NCBI GenBank assembly: GCA_023823795.1
Contig: CP085710.1
Span: 3,870,001-3,934,000 of the forward strand
Reading direction: 5' to 3'
DNA from: Bacillus sp. F19
GTDB taxonomy: Bacteria; Bacillota; Bacilli; Bacillales; Bacillaceae
DNA: 64,000 bases
How positions within the stretch are numbered: the stretch's first letter is position 1; each line of letters begins with the position of its first letter. The position numbers and the translations under genes were made by a program. A model generated the notes under the pieces. The model did not search any database. It was not told where the DNA came from and saw only the letters and a list, made by a program, of their open reading frames with translations. Positions 56,943 through 64,000 of the stretch are shown in pieces.

Positions 56943-57442
56943 GAATACCGCCTTTATACAAAAGACCTTCCTGGCAGCGACTATTCGCAGGAATGGTTCT
57001 CGGCGCCGTCGTCAGCTGGTGTATCTTTCTCTACATTTACGGTGAATGGCAGGAAGAGCTTATTACCAAGATTGAAGATCAGGCATATACAATTGAGGAA
57101 TTAAAAAAAACAAATATAAGCTATAAAGAAGAAATTGAGACTCTCAATAAAATCAATCAGGAAAAACTAAGAGTCCAAAACATCCATGTGACACTGATCA
57201 ATGGGGAAAGGTATCAATTCACGTCACTTATGACCTATATGATCCAAGATCATGTAAAAGAGGATATTTCTGATGTCATTGCAAAGGATTTGGAAAGTGT
57301 ATATAAAAGCCGGAAGCTGATGAAAAAAGCCATTGAAAATAAGGTATATAAAATTGATGACAAGCAATACAAGGTGGAAATTGAGGAAATGTTCATATAC
57401 ACCACCCTATTCATCGAGCTTAAAGTAGCATTCGCAAAGTAG
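56939..57442 (+). CDS. ytrI: Sporulation membrane protein YtrI
   Basis: A 167-aa protein with one N-terminal membrane segment (GMVLGAVVSWCIFLYIYG, about 20-37), a coiled coil (about 40-80) and a soluble C-terminal domain outside. ATG 56939 overlaps the ytrH TGA (ATGA), giving the B. subtilis YtrI length. The ytrH-ytrI pair acts together in sporulation; molecular role unknown. Confidence 0.87.
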   Translation: MRIPPLYKRPSWQRLFAGMVLGAVVSWCIFLYIYGEWQEELITKIEDQAYTIEELKKTNISYKEEIETLNKINQEKLRVQNIHVTLINGERYQFTSLMTYMIQDHVKEDISDVIAKDLESVYKSRKLMKKAIENKVYKIDDKQYKVEIEEMFIYTTLFIELKVAFAK

Positions 57443-57609
57443 AAACCGGGACTTACGAACCGAACAGATGGATCCTGTATAAGCATATCTAAATAAATTG
57501 AATTATTTTTTGAAATTTCAATTAATTAAATCGCACTCCCTCGCGTCTTTGGGGTAAAATGGTGATAGCATCAGACCCGATCACCCACTATAAAGAAGGA
57601 GGGAATGTG

Positions 57610-57792
57610 ATGTATGTATTAAATCACAAAAAGATGGCCCGCGAAAAAGCAGAACGGCTGAAAGAAGGTTTCTCCGCTTATGCAGAGTCTGCGGAGCTCG
57701 CTTCATTAATTAAAAAAGAACTGCTTGCACAAAAACTGACCTTCCATGAAGATTCAACAGAATTTGGATATTGGTTTATTCCTGTAAAATAA
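57610..57792 (+). CDS. Small conserved hypothetical protein (60 aa)
   Basis: A 60-residue basic N-terminal peptide, MYVLNHKKMAREKAERLKEG, followed by SLIKKELLAQKL and an aromatic tail FGYWFIPVK. GGAGG lies 7 nt before ATG 57610. B. subtilis has a small gene (ytzJ) near nrnA that could be the counterpart, but I cannot confirm it. It converges with nrnA with 5 bp between stops and no visible terminator. Confidence 0.7.
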   Translation: MYVLNHKKMAREKAERLKEGFSAYAESAELASLIKKELLAQKLTFHEDSTEFGYWFIPVK

Positions 57793-57797
57793 AGCGA

Positions 57798-58733
57798 TTA
57801 ACCCTGACACACCTTTTCAAGATCTGCTAGAACCTGCTCTGCTTCTTCCCAGTTATAGATCGATGCCCCTGAAGCAAGCGGGTGCCCTCCGCCGCGATAT
57901 TTCTTTGCCAATTCATTGATAATCGGCCCTTTAGATCTTAAGCGCACTCTAATTTGATCGGATTCCTCTACAAAGAAGACCCATGCCCGAAGACCTTCAA
58001 TATTGCCAAGCATTCCAACCAATTGAGAAGCCTCAGATGCACTTACTTCAAATTTTTCAAGAATTTCTTTTGTAAGGATCATCGATGCAGCACCCGAAGA
58101 TGACAGTTTAAAATTTTGCAGAACGTATCCGCTCAGCTTTGCTGCATTCACCTTTGTCTTATATAACCCATCATAAATTTCTGTGAAAGCAAAGTTATAC
58201 TCAACTAGCTCACTTGCGTATCTCAGCGTTTTTTTCGTCGTGCTCGGAAAAAGAAAACGGCCTGTATCTCCCACTATGCCTGCATAAATAAGCTGAGCTG
58301 CTTTATCAGGCAAAACGAGTCCATCTTCTTTCCCTGAAAGGTAAAATTCATAAATCATTTCACTGACAGAACTTGCATTAGTATCAACCCATAAGAAATC
58401 TCCATACGGATCTTCATTAGGATGATGATCAATCTTAATTAATTTAGCGCCTTTATGGTAGCGCTGATCGCAAATACGCTCCTGATTGGCTGTATCACAG
58501 ACAATCACTAAAGCGCCCTCAAAATCCTGGTCTGTTACGGTGTCCATCTTATACAAAAATTCAAGAGTCGGCTCCCCAAGTCCCGCAAGTAAAACTTTTT
58601 TATCAGGAAATGATGCTTTAATGATTTCAGCTAATCCGCACTGTGATCCGTATGCATCCGGATCAGGCCGCACATGCCGGTGAATAATGATCGATTGATA
58701 TTCTTTTATGGCTGACAGTATTTCACTTTTCAT
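57798..58733 (-). CDS. nrnA: Oligoribonuclease / pAp phosphatase NrnA
   Basis: The 311-aa DHH-DHHA1 phosphoesterase degrades nanoRNA and 3'-phosphoadenosine 5'-phosphate. Manganese motifs are HRHVRPDPDAYGSQ (about 21-34), VIVCDTANQERI and KIDHHPNEDPYGD; the DHHA1 end has KYRGGGHPLASGA. ATG 58733 follows GGAG with 7 nt spacing. Same place as ytqI in B. subtilis. Confidence 0.95.
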   Translation of the reverse strand: MKSEILSAIKEYQSIIIHRHVRPDPDAYGSQCGLAEIIKASFPDKKVLLAGLGEPTLEFLYKMDTVTDQDFEGALVIVCDTANQERICDQRYHKGAKLIKIDHHPNEDPYGDFLWVDTNASSVSEMIYEFYLSGKEDGLVLPDKAAQLIYAGIVGDTGRFLFPSTTKKTLRYASELVEYNFAFTEIYDGLYKTKVNAAKLSGYVLQNFKLSSSGAASMILTKEILEKFEVSASEASQLVGMLGNIEGLRAWVFFVEESDQIRVRLRSKGPIINELAKKYRGGGHPLASGASIYNWEEAEQVLADLEKVCQG

Positions 58734-58880
58734 ATGTAATCTCCTTTGCATACCTGCTTATAGACTAATTAAATCATAAAAACCACCGTGCAGAAAAGCG
58801 AATCTTCTCTTTGGTTATGGCAATTCACTTCAAGAATGATTAAAATAGAGGATGTAAGTTTAATATGGAGGTTATACTTA

Positions 58881-59177
58881 ATGCCTGTACTCGTAATTCT
58901 GATTATCTTTGCATTTTCCTTTTATCTCTTCTATAAAGTGAAATTCTACAGAACAAAAAAACCTATGGAGAAGCAGTGGCTCTCTGCAAAATCAAGCATT
59001 GCACTTGGAATTTTCGTCTTTTTCTTTGGACTCAATCAATTATTTCTTTTTCATTCAACTGTATCATTAGTCGTTGGAATCATTTTTATGATCGTCGGAA
59101 TCGCCAGCAGCTGGGCAGGATATAAAGCTTATAAACATTATTTGCCTTTTGCCGTTAAGGAATCCAAACAAGGCTGA
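58881..59177 (+). CDS. ytpI: YtpI-like membrane protein
   Basis: A 98-aa protein with three hydrophobic segments (MPVLVILIIFAFSFYLFYKV; SIALGIFVFFFGLNQLFLF; VVGIIFMIVGIASS) and a short basic tail. GGAGG lies 9 nt before ATG 58881. Position between nrnA and ytoI matches ytpI. Function unknown. The hairpin element starts 3 bp after its stop. Confidence 0.83.
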   Translation: MPVLVILIIFAFSFYLFYKVKFYRTKKPMEKQWLSAKSSIALGIFVFFFGLNQLFLFHSTVSLVVGIIFMIVGIASSWAGYKAYKHYLPFAVKESKQG

Positions 59178-59180
59178 TTA

Positions 59181-59291
59181 GAAAGCGGAAGCACCTTGGT
59201 CAGCGCAGGCATGGCGGATCTGCTCTGACCGAGGTGCTGGGAGCTGGGAGCTGCCACTTGCCATCCATACGCAAAATGTTATCCTTTCTTA
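59181..59291 (+). repeat. Diverged hairpin element with CTTTCTTA tail
   Basis: GAAAGCGGAAGCACCTTGGT at the left, GACCGAGGTGCTGGGAGCTG at the right, then CTTGCCATCCATACG and CCTTTCTTA (59283-59291). The middle stem is shortened. It starts 3 bp after the ytpI stop. Confidence 0.72.
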
Positions 59292-59303
59292 TTGCTTAAA
59301 AAA

Positions 59304-59332
59304 GAAAAAGGACGGCTCTCCGTCCTTTTTTA
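59304..59332. terminator. Bidirectional terminator, ytpI / ytoI
   Basis: AAAAAGGACGG pairs with CCGTCCTTTTT around a 5-nt loop. Confidence 0.88.
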
Positions 59333-59342
59333 TATTCCTGCA

Positions 59343-60662
59343 TTAACTTCTCTCAATAAGCTGGACCATCATCATTGCTTTTCCAACAACAACGCCATTG
59401 CTGAACACTTCAACATCTATTTTTCCAAACTTGCGTCCGACTTCAAGTATTTTCGGATGAATCTCAAGTATACTATCCATCTGAACAGGTTTCATGAAAT
59501 AAATGGTTATATTCTCAACAACAATTTCGCCTTTTTTTTGTGCTCGCAAATAGCGGTTGGTTGCTTCTGTGACGACTATTGTAAACACTCCATAAGAAAT
59601 CGTGCCAAGATGATTGGTCATTTGGGGACTGACCTGAAAGCGATACACATTTGCCTTTTTTGCATCCTCGGCAATCACCACAAATTGGTTTGTCACAATA
59701 TCATCCAGTTTTTCGCCGATTTGAGGTTGTCTTTGAATCATCTGCAGCGCCTGGAGCACGTCCTGACGGCTGATCATTCCTTCAAGACGATTGTTCTGAT
59801 CGACAACCGGCAATACTTCGATGCCTTCCCAGACCATCATTTGTGCTGAAGATGCTACGGATGTTTTTCCGATAACGGTAATCGGGTTTTTCGTCATCAC
59901 TTTTTCTACAAGGACATGGCGATCATACCCCATCACATCTTTAGATGTAACCATTCCCTGTACTTTTAAATTATGATCGACAACAGGAAAACGGCCGTGG
60001 CCTGTTTTATAATTATGCTGATACCATTCCTCAATTGGATCGGTTGTTTTCAGGCATACAGTCTTATCCAGCGATGTTAAGATGTCCTCTACAAGAACAA
60101 TTTCTTTTTTAATAAGCTGATCGTAAATGGCCCTGTTGATCATGGTTGCAACAGTAAAGGTGTCATAGCTCGTTGAAATAATCGGAAGCTCTGCCTCATC
60201 GGCAATTTTTTTTACATGCTCGTCTGTGTCAAAGCCGCCTGTTATCAGCACGGCGGCACCCGCCTCAATTGCAAGCTGATGGGCATTCGTGCGGTTCCCT
60301 ACAATCAGCAGGTTGCCTGCGCCTGTATAACGCATCATTGCTTCTAATTTCATTGCGCCGATGACAAACTTATTCAGCGTTTTATGAAGTCCCGCACGAC
60401 CTCCAAGTACTTGTCCATCAACAATATTTACAACCTCAGCATAAGTGAGTTTTTCGATGTTTTCTTTTTTCTTTTTTTCAATGCGTATTGTTCCAACCCG
60501 CTCTATCGTGCTGACATACCCTTTGTTTTCTGCTTCTTTTATCGCACGATAAGCTGTACCCTCGCTCACACTCATATCTTTTGCAATCTGCCGGACCGAG
60601 ATCTTTTCTCCGATCGGGAGGGAATCAATACGCTGCAGTATTTGTTCATGCTTCGTTGCCAA
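59343..60662 (-). CDS. ytoI: DRTGG-CBS-MaoC domain regulator-like protein YtoI
   Basis: The 439-aa multidomain protein starts with a GntR-like winged helix (GEKISVRQIAKDMSVSEGTAYR, about 17-38), then DRTGG (about 75-185, NRTNAHQLAIEAGAA), two CBS repeats (about 190-315, RFPVVDHNLKVQGMVTSKD) and a C-terminal hot-dog/MaoC-like domain. It matches B. subtilis YtoI. CBS repeats often bind adenine nucleotides; the ligand and target genes are unknown. Confidence 0.9.
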   Translation of the reverse strand: MATKHEQILQRIDSLPIGEKISVRQIAKDMSVSEGTAYRAIKEAENKGYVSTIERVGTIRIEKKKKENIEKLTYAEVVNIVDGQVLGGRAGLHKTLNKFVIGAMKLEAMMRYTGAGNLLIVGNRTNAHQLAIEAGAAVLITGGFDTDEHVKKIADEAELPIISTSYDTFTVATMINRAIYDQLIKKEIVLVEDILTSLDKTVCLKTTDPIEEWYQHNYKTGHGRFPVVDHNLKVQGMVTSKDVMGYDRHVLVEKVMTKNPITVIGKTSVASSAQMMVWEGIEVLPVVDQNNRLEGMISRQDVLQALQMIQRQPQIGEKLDDIVTNQFVVIAEDAKKANVYRFQVSPQMTNHLGTISYGVFTIVVTEATNRYLRAQKKGEIVVENITIYFMKPVQMDSILEIHPKILEVGRKFGKIDVEVFSNGVVVGKAMMMVQLIERS

Positions 60663-60731
60663 GCTTCTTCACCCTTTTTCATCAGCCATTCTAATCTTCC
60701 AATTTCATTATAAGGGTGTGAACGCTTTATA

Positions 60732-60974
60732 TCAACGAGCGGCTGCACGCTGCTTTGTTTTTGCCTGGTATTTACGCACAGCTGAATGTTTTGTTAAACG
60801 TTTTTTAGGAGTATAAATCAGTCCCGTCATATTGCCGCCTATCACAAATAAAGCAAATATCAGCCAAACGAGAGAAAATAAGCTTTCAAGTGAACTGCTG
60901 CTTGAAAAATCCAGACGGGGCAAGGCAAAATACACAACAGCTCCCGCAAGTAAGATATAAAGAATACGCATCAT
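60732..60974 (-). CDS. Small two-helix membrane protein, unknown
   Basis: About 80 aa: helix 1 (MMRILYILLAGAVVYFALP), a serine run (SSSSSLES), helix 2 (LVWLIFALFVIGGNMTGLIY) and a very basic tail ending KTKQRAAAR. AAAGGAG lies 7 nt before ATG 60974. It sits between ytkL and ytoI. I do not recognise a family. Confidence 0.72.
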   Translation of the reverse strand: MMRILYILLAGAVVYFALPRLDFSSSSSLESLFSLVWLIFALFVIGGNMTGLIYTPKKRLTKHSAVRKYQAKTKQRAAAR

Positions 60975-61070
60975 TGACCAACTCCTTTTTACAGCTTGTT
61001 TCATTTTATGCGCTGGTGCTCTCATTCATGCGAAAACACCTGGGATATAAGAGAAGAAAAATAGACATAG

Positions 61071-61096
61071 AAAAAAGCGGAGGAATAACCCCCGCC
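61071..61096 (-). terminator. Terminator after ytkL
   Basis: Minus strand GCGGGGG pairs with CCTCCGC (one wobble) around TTATT, followed by T6. Confidence 0.78.
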
Positions 61097-61103
61097 TGCG
61101 TTT

Positions 61104-61784
61104 TTACAGTTTAATAGATTCTCCAGCTTCCATGACTTTTCCGGTTTTGCCTGAGAGCCTGCTGACAAATTCTTTTGGATCCTGTTCAATGACAGGAAAC
61201 GTATTATAATGTATTGGAACTACGGTCTTTGCTTTAATCCACTTTGCTGCAATCGCCGCATCCTCAGGACCCATTGTAAAATTATCCCCGATTGGCAAAA
61301 AGGCAAGGTCTATATCTTCAAATTCGCCAAGAAGTTTCATGTCTGAATAGAGAGCTGTATCCCCTGCATGGTAAACCGTTTTCCCCTCTTTTTTAAAGAG
61401 AATTCCGGCTGGCATGCCTGTATAAATGATTTTTTGTTCCTCTTCCTCATAGCTAGAACCATGAAATGCCTGTGTTAATTTAACCGTTCCAAATTCAAAT
61501 TTGTGCGATCCGCCAATGTGCATAGGATGAACATTTAATCCTTTCCATCCTAAATATGTAGCAAGTTCAAAAGGAGCAACAACCAGGGCATTGTTTTGTT
61601 TCGCAAGCTGAATGGTATCGCCGACGTGGTCATTATGACCATGCGTCAGTAAAATAACATCAACTTTCAAATCTTCAACCTTCAAGTCTGTCTGGCCATT
61701 TCCATTTATAAATGGATCAATGACAATCGTATGTTTATCCGTTTGAATTTTTACAACTGAATGTCCATGGTATGAAACCTTCAT
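61104..61784 (-). CDS. ytkL: Metallo-beta-lactamase-fold hydrolase YtkL (UPF0173)
   Basis: A 226-aa L-ascorbate-6-phosphate-lactonase-like hydrolase. Zn motif [12 protein letters not shown] (about 50-61) and later [12 protein letters not shown] and [10 protein letters not shown] give the remaining metal ligands. Substrate unknown. It matches UPF0173/YtkL in length. Its upstream region is close to IS110-related DNA, so its promoter context may have been altered. Confidence 0.92.
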   Translation of the reverse strand: MKVSYHGHSVVKIQTDKHTIVIDPFINGNGQTDLKVEDLKVDVILLTHGHNDHVGDTIQLAKQNNALVVAPFELATYLGWKGLNVHPMHIGGSHKFEFGTVKLTQAFHGSSYEEEEQKIIYTGMPAGILFKKEGKTVYHAGDTALYSDMKLLGEFEDIDLAFLPIGDNFTMGPEDAAIAAKWIKAKTVVPIHYNTFPVIEQDPKEFVSRLSGKTGKVMEAGESIKL

Positions 61785-61888
61785 TTTCTCACTCCTAATC
61801 CTTTGATAATTTTATCGTACTAGATATGACCATTGATGTCACATTATAACCTCCCATAAAAATAGGAAACTAGAATATCCTTAAAAAC

Positions 61889-62066
61889 TTGGCTCGAAGG
61901 CAAAGCGTTGACGGTGGTATACATACTGATATGCGTGGGTTGGCTACCACATTTCATTCCATCCGTCATGGAGCTGCCTCGGACTAACGGCGCACGTTCA
62001 GTTCTTCGACCTAGTGCATAGTTGAACATGAGGGTTCTCCTTCCCGGGGATTTGCCTCCGAGCCAA
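61889..62066 (-). ncRNA. Candidate structured RNA downstream of the IS110 transposase (bridge-RNA-like)
   Basis: A 178-bp segment is closed by inverted repeats TTGGCTCGAAGGCAAA (61889-61904) and TTTGCCTCCGAGCCAA (62051-62066), complementary except at one position, where G-U pairing is possible. Inside, on the transposase strand, GTTCA/TGAAC, GTGGTA/TACCAC and CATA/TATG can form further stems. Length and position recall the non-coding ends of IS110-family elements. A 79-codon frame over it looks incidental. No fold was computed. Confidence 0.4.
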
Positions 62067-62139
62067 ATCTTCAATCTCATCATAAATACCTAATTGGAAA
62101 AATTAACAGTCAGATTTACGCAGGGTAACATTAATTTAC

Positions 62140-63266
62140 TTAAGCAACTTTCGATTCACTTACTTGTTTATTTTCAATGGCACAACCAATAGCCCAAATA
62201 AATCCAAGCAACTCTCTAGCAACAGCTACGACAGCTACTTTTCCACCTTTTCCTTTAGCAGAGATGCGATGATATTTCATATGAAGACGGTGTTGAGCCT
62301 TCCAAGAAATACGTTTTGCCTCTGGATCTTGACCTTCTTGACGTTTAAGCAATTCACCTTTAAGAGATGGTCGATGACGATATGACCAACAAACTTCTAC
62401 TATAGATCGTCTAATCTGAGCGTTTCCCGTTTTAGTAATAGAACCTTGCCAACGATTGGACCCACTAGAGTACTCTTTAAGAACGAGACCAGCGTATGAC
62501 ATCAGTTGCCTTGGATTTGAAAAGCGAGAAAACTGCCCAATTTCAGCGACCAAAGTAACGGCTGTGACTTCTGCGACTCCTCTCAATGTTTGAAGGCTTG
62601 AATGACCGGAGCATGTTCACTTTGAATAGCTTCTTCATGAATTTGAGTTTCTAGTCGTTTCATACGCTCCTCAACCTCATAGATGGCATGAAGATATTCT
62701 TGAAAGACAATCCGTTGTGAAGGTCTATCAAAAGTTAATTTATTTAACCATTCTCGATGTTTTACCGTCCAATTACGAAGTCCTTGCGGAAAACGTATTT
62801 CATGGCGAAGTAAAAAGTGTACAAGTCTCTGACGAGAACTTTGTAAATCTTCTCGAGCATCATGACGAGCACGGATTAAATCACGCAGAGCTTCATGATC
62901 TTCATCTGGAACCCAAACAGAAGTAAGCTCTCCAGCACGAAGTAGCTGGGCCAATCGAATAGAATCTCTTTTATCTGTTTTCACACGGTCGCCCGAGCGC
63001 TTTGGGAAAAGGGAAGGTGCCACAACTATACATTCAATGTCCATAGATAGAAGTAATCGATAAATTCCATATCCAGAGAATCGGGCTTCATAACAAACTA
63101 GTAGATTTTCAGGATTTCCTACCTTTTTCATTAGTTTGCATATGTTTTCTGGATTATTTTGAATGGTCCCATGAAATCTAGGTTCGCCACGACCTGAATC
63201 TGCAATCGCAACAGCAATAGTATCTTTAGATACGTCAAACCAACAAATTTTTGTACATCCTTCATA
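62140..63266 (-). pseudogene. IS110-family transposase, disrupted by two frameshifts
   Basis: DEDD-type recombinase of the IS110 family. The pieces are: a start ATG 63266 (MKDVQK) joined, after a frame change in the A5 run at 63253-63249, to ICWFDVSKDTIAVAIADSG; then the long middle part with YEARFSGYGIYR and VKTDKRDSIRLAQLL (DEDD residues); then, after a second frame change near 62590, TLRGVAEVTAVTLVAEIGQF and the Transposase_20 domain to the stop at 62140. Adding one A and one C restores a single frame, so the gene is a recent pseudogene unless these are sequencing errors. Confidence 0.85.
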
Positions 63267-63400
63267 GTAATCGGCTCCTTTTCGCGTGTAGCTCTACACT
63301 TGGGTTTTTATTTTGGTAGTAACATTATGACCAAGTGCAATCTACGTTAAGCGATGGGGCCGTTTCGTTCATTATGACTAACTGAGAATCTAATATAAAT
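62140..63400 (-). mobile_element. IS110-family element remnant (ends not located)
   Basis: The transposase remnant plus its 5' side. Upstream of the gene, CACTTGG/CCAAGTG and GTGTAG/CTACAC can form small stems (63275-63335). IS110 elements lack classic terminal inverted repeats and make no clear target duplication, so I cannot fix the borders. The element may extend left to about 61.86 kb. Confidence 0.6.
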
Positions 63401-63479
63401 AGAGAAAAAGGATGACTAAAAAAATGTGTTATGTGCAACCTTTTAAGCCATCATCTTAATAAACTAACAGTGTGAAAAT

Positions 63480-63908
63480 TTAAATTGGTACAATTTTACC
63501 TCTAATTTCACCTGATGGATTTTGTTCAGTATGAGCATTAGTATAAGTTAATTCTTGTTCCATGAATTTTAATAAATCTTCTACAGTTTCTATACCTACG
63601 TCATTTTCTACAATATCGTCATCCGTAATAGTTCCTGTAACAACGCCTCTTCTTGTCGTTATACCATTTTGCTCCTCAAGCGTTTCTAAGTCAGCACCAA
63701 AAAGGAACACTACTACAGGTCCATTTTCACCACGTTCACCAAAGTGGATGTGTGCTTGAACAAAGTTTTCAATGTTTTCAACTTCTAGTGCAAACTTTAT
63801 CTTAGTTCTTTTTTTATTAGCTACAAATTTTGCAAAACCAAAAGCATTAGTTTCAACAGGAGGGACTTCATTTTCACCCTTTAATCTTGCTTTAAAGAAT
63901 TTTAGCAT
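63480..63908 (-). CDS. CHRD-domain protein
   Basis: A 142-aa protein with a CHRD (chordin) domain: FKARLKGENEVPPVETNAFG at the start, QAHIHFGERGENGPVVVFLFG in the middle, and NPSGEIRGKIVPI at the end. No signal peptide is visible, so it is probably cytosolic or spore/cell associated. ATG 63908 is chosen; GTG 63917 is close to the AAAGAG site and also possible. Function unknown. It lies beyond the IS110 remnant, outside the conserved synteny. Confidence 0.85.
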   Translation of the reverse strand: MLKFFKARLKGENEVPPVETNAFGFAKFVANKKRTKIKFALEVENIENFVQAHIHFGERGENGPVVVFLFGADLETLEEQNGITTRRGVVTGTITDDDIVENDVGIETVEDLLKFMEQELTYTNAHTEQNPSGEIRGKIVPI

Positions 63909-64000
63909 GTTAATCACATCTCTTTCATATAATTAATACAGTCTATGTAAGGTAATATTGATTTGTATAGGTTGGGTAACTAAAGAATTTTTAGTTTAAA

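Noticed and set aside
61889-62066. Group II intron fragment
   Set aside because: A GTGCGCC string occurs inside, but there is no domain V-like hairpin and no reverse transcriptase gene.
61844-62083. 79-codon frame on the minus strand near the IS110 remnant
   Set aside because: No convincing ribosome site, and it covers the inverted-repeat structured segment. It is more likely non-coding RNA or element-end DNA than a protein.

Overview
The window looks like a chromosomal segment of a spore-forming Bacillaceae member. Gene content and order follow the Bacillus subtilis block mutSB-polX-zapA-rnhC ... pheST ... infC-rpmI-rplT, thrS ... dnaI-dnaB-nrdR ... polA ... phoPR-mdh-icd-citZ ... pyk-pfkA-accDA ... 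dnaE-ytrHI-nrnA-ytoI-ytkL. Sporulation genes (sspI, ytxC, ytaF, ytvI, ytrH, ytrI), low-GC DNA, strong AGGAGG-type ribosome sites and frequent GTG/TTG starts agree. I cannot name a species from sequence alone. All identifications rest on recalled family features; no database search was run.

Layout. 1-6.3 kb: DUF350 fragment, mutS2, polX, cvpA, zapA and divergent rnhC. 6.3-9.1 kb: a biotin module (bioD, bioY, divergent bioA) around one BirA-type operator. 9.2-13 kb: pheT-pheS behind a phenylalanine T-box. 13-13.74 kb: two unlike repeat arrays. 13.8-18.2 kb: rRNA methyltransferase, sspI, M42 peptidase, dUTPase, sigma-W gene ysdB, two membrane proteins. 18.3-22.1 kb: rplT-rpmI-infC with an L20-type leader and an AUU start, then thrS with a threonine T-box. 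22.2-26.6 kb: ytxC, dnaI-dnaB, nrdR and a hypothetical gene. 26.8-33.6 kb: speD, gapB (twin CcpN-like boxes), coaE, ytaF, mutM, polA. 33.7-35.6 kb: hflK-hflC, with a strong sigma-W promoter match. 35.8-42.8 kb: phoPR, a MaoC-like gene with a cre site, mdh, icd, citZ. 43.2-52.9 kb: ytwI, ytvI, fxsA, pyk, pfkA, accA, accD, a FadR-type regulator and malic enzyme. 53-61.8 kb: dnaE, ytrH-ytrI, nrnA, ytpI, ytoI, a small membrane protein, ytkL. 61.8-64 kb: a broken IS110-family element and a CHRD-domain gene.

Central metabolism dominates: glycolysis (pfkA, pyk), gluconeogenesis (gapB), the citrate branch (citZ-icd-mdh), malate decarboxylation and malonyl-CoA synthesis (accDA). DNA replication and repair form the second theme (polA, mutM, dnaE, dnaI, dnaB, polX, mutS2, rnhC).

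The least ordinary material is non-coding. A family of about 120-bp GC-rich hairpin elements occurs at ten loci. It is amplified into two four-unit arrays, one with an A-B-A-B higher order, and in one place it encodes the C-terminus of a regulator. Paired arms of different copies change together, which suggests selection on RNA or DNA folding. Next to one array is a degenerate repeat phased at exactly 21 bp. Downstream of the IS110 transposase remnant is a 178-bp segment closed by 16-bp inverted repeats, a candidate structured (bridge-like) RNA.
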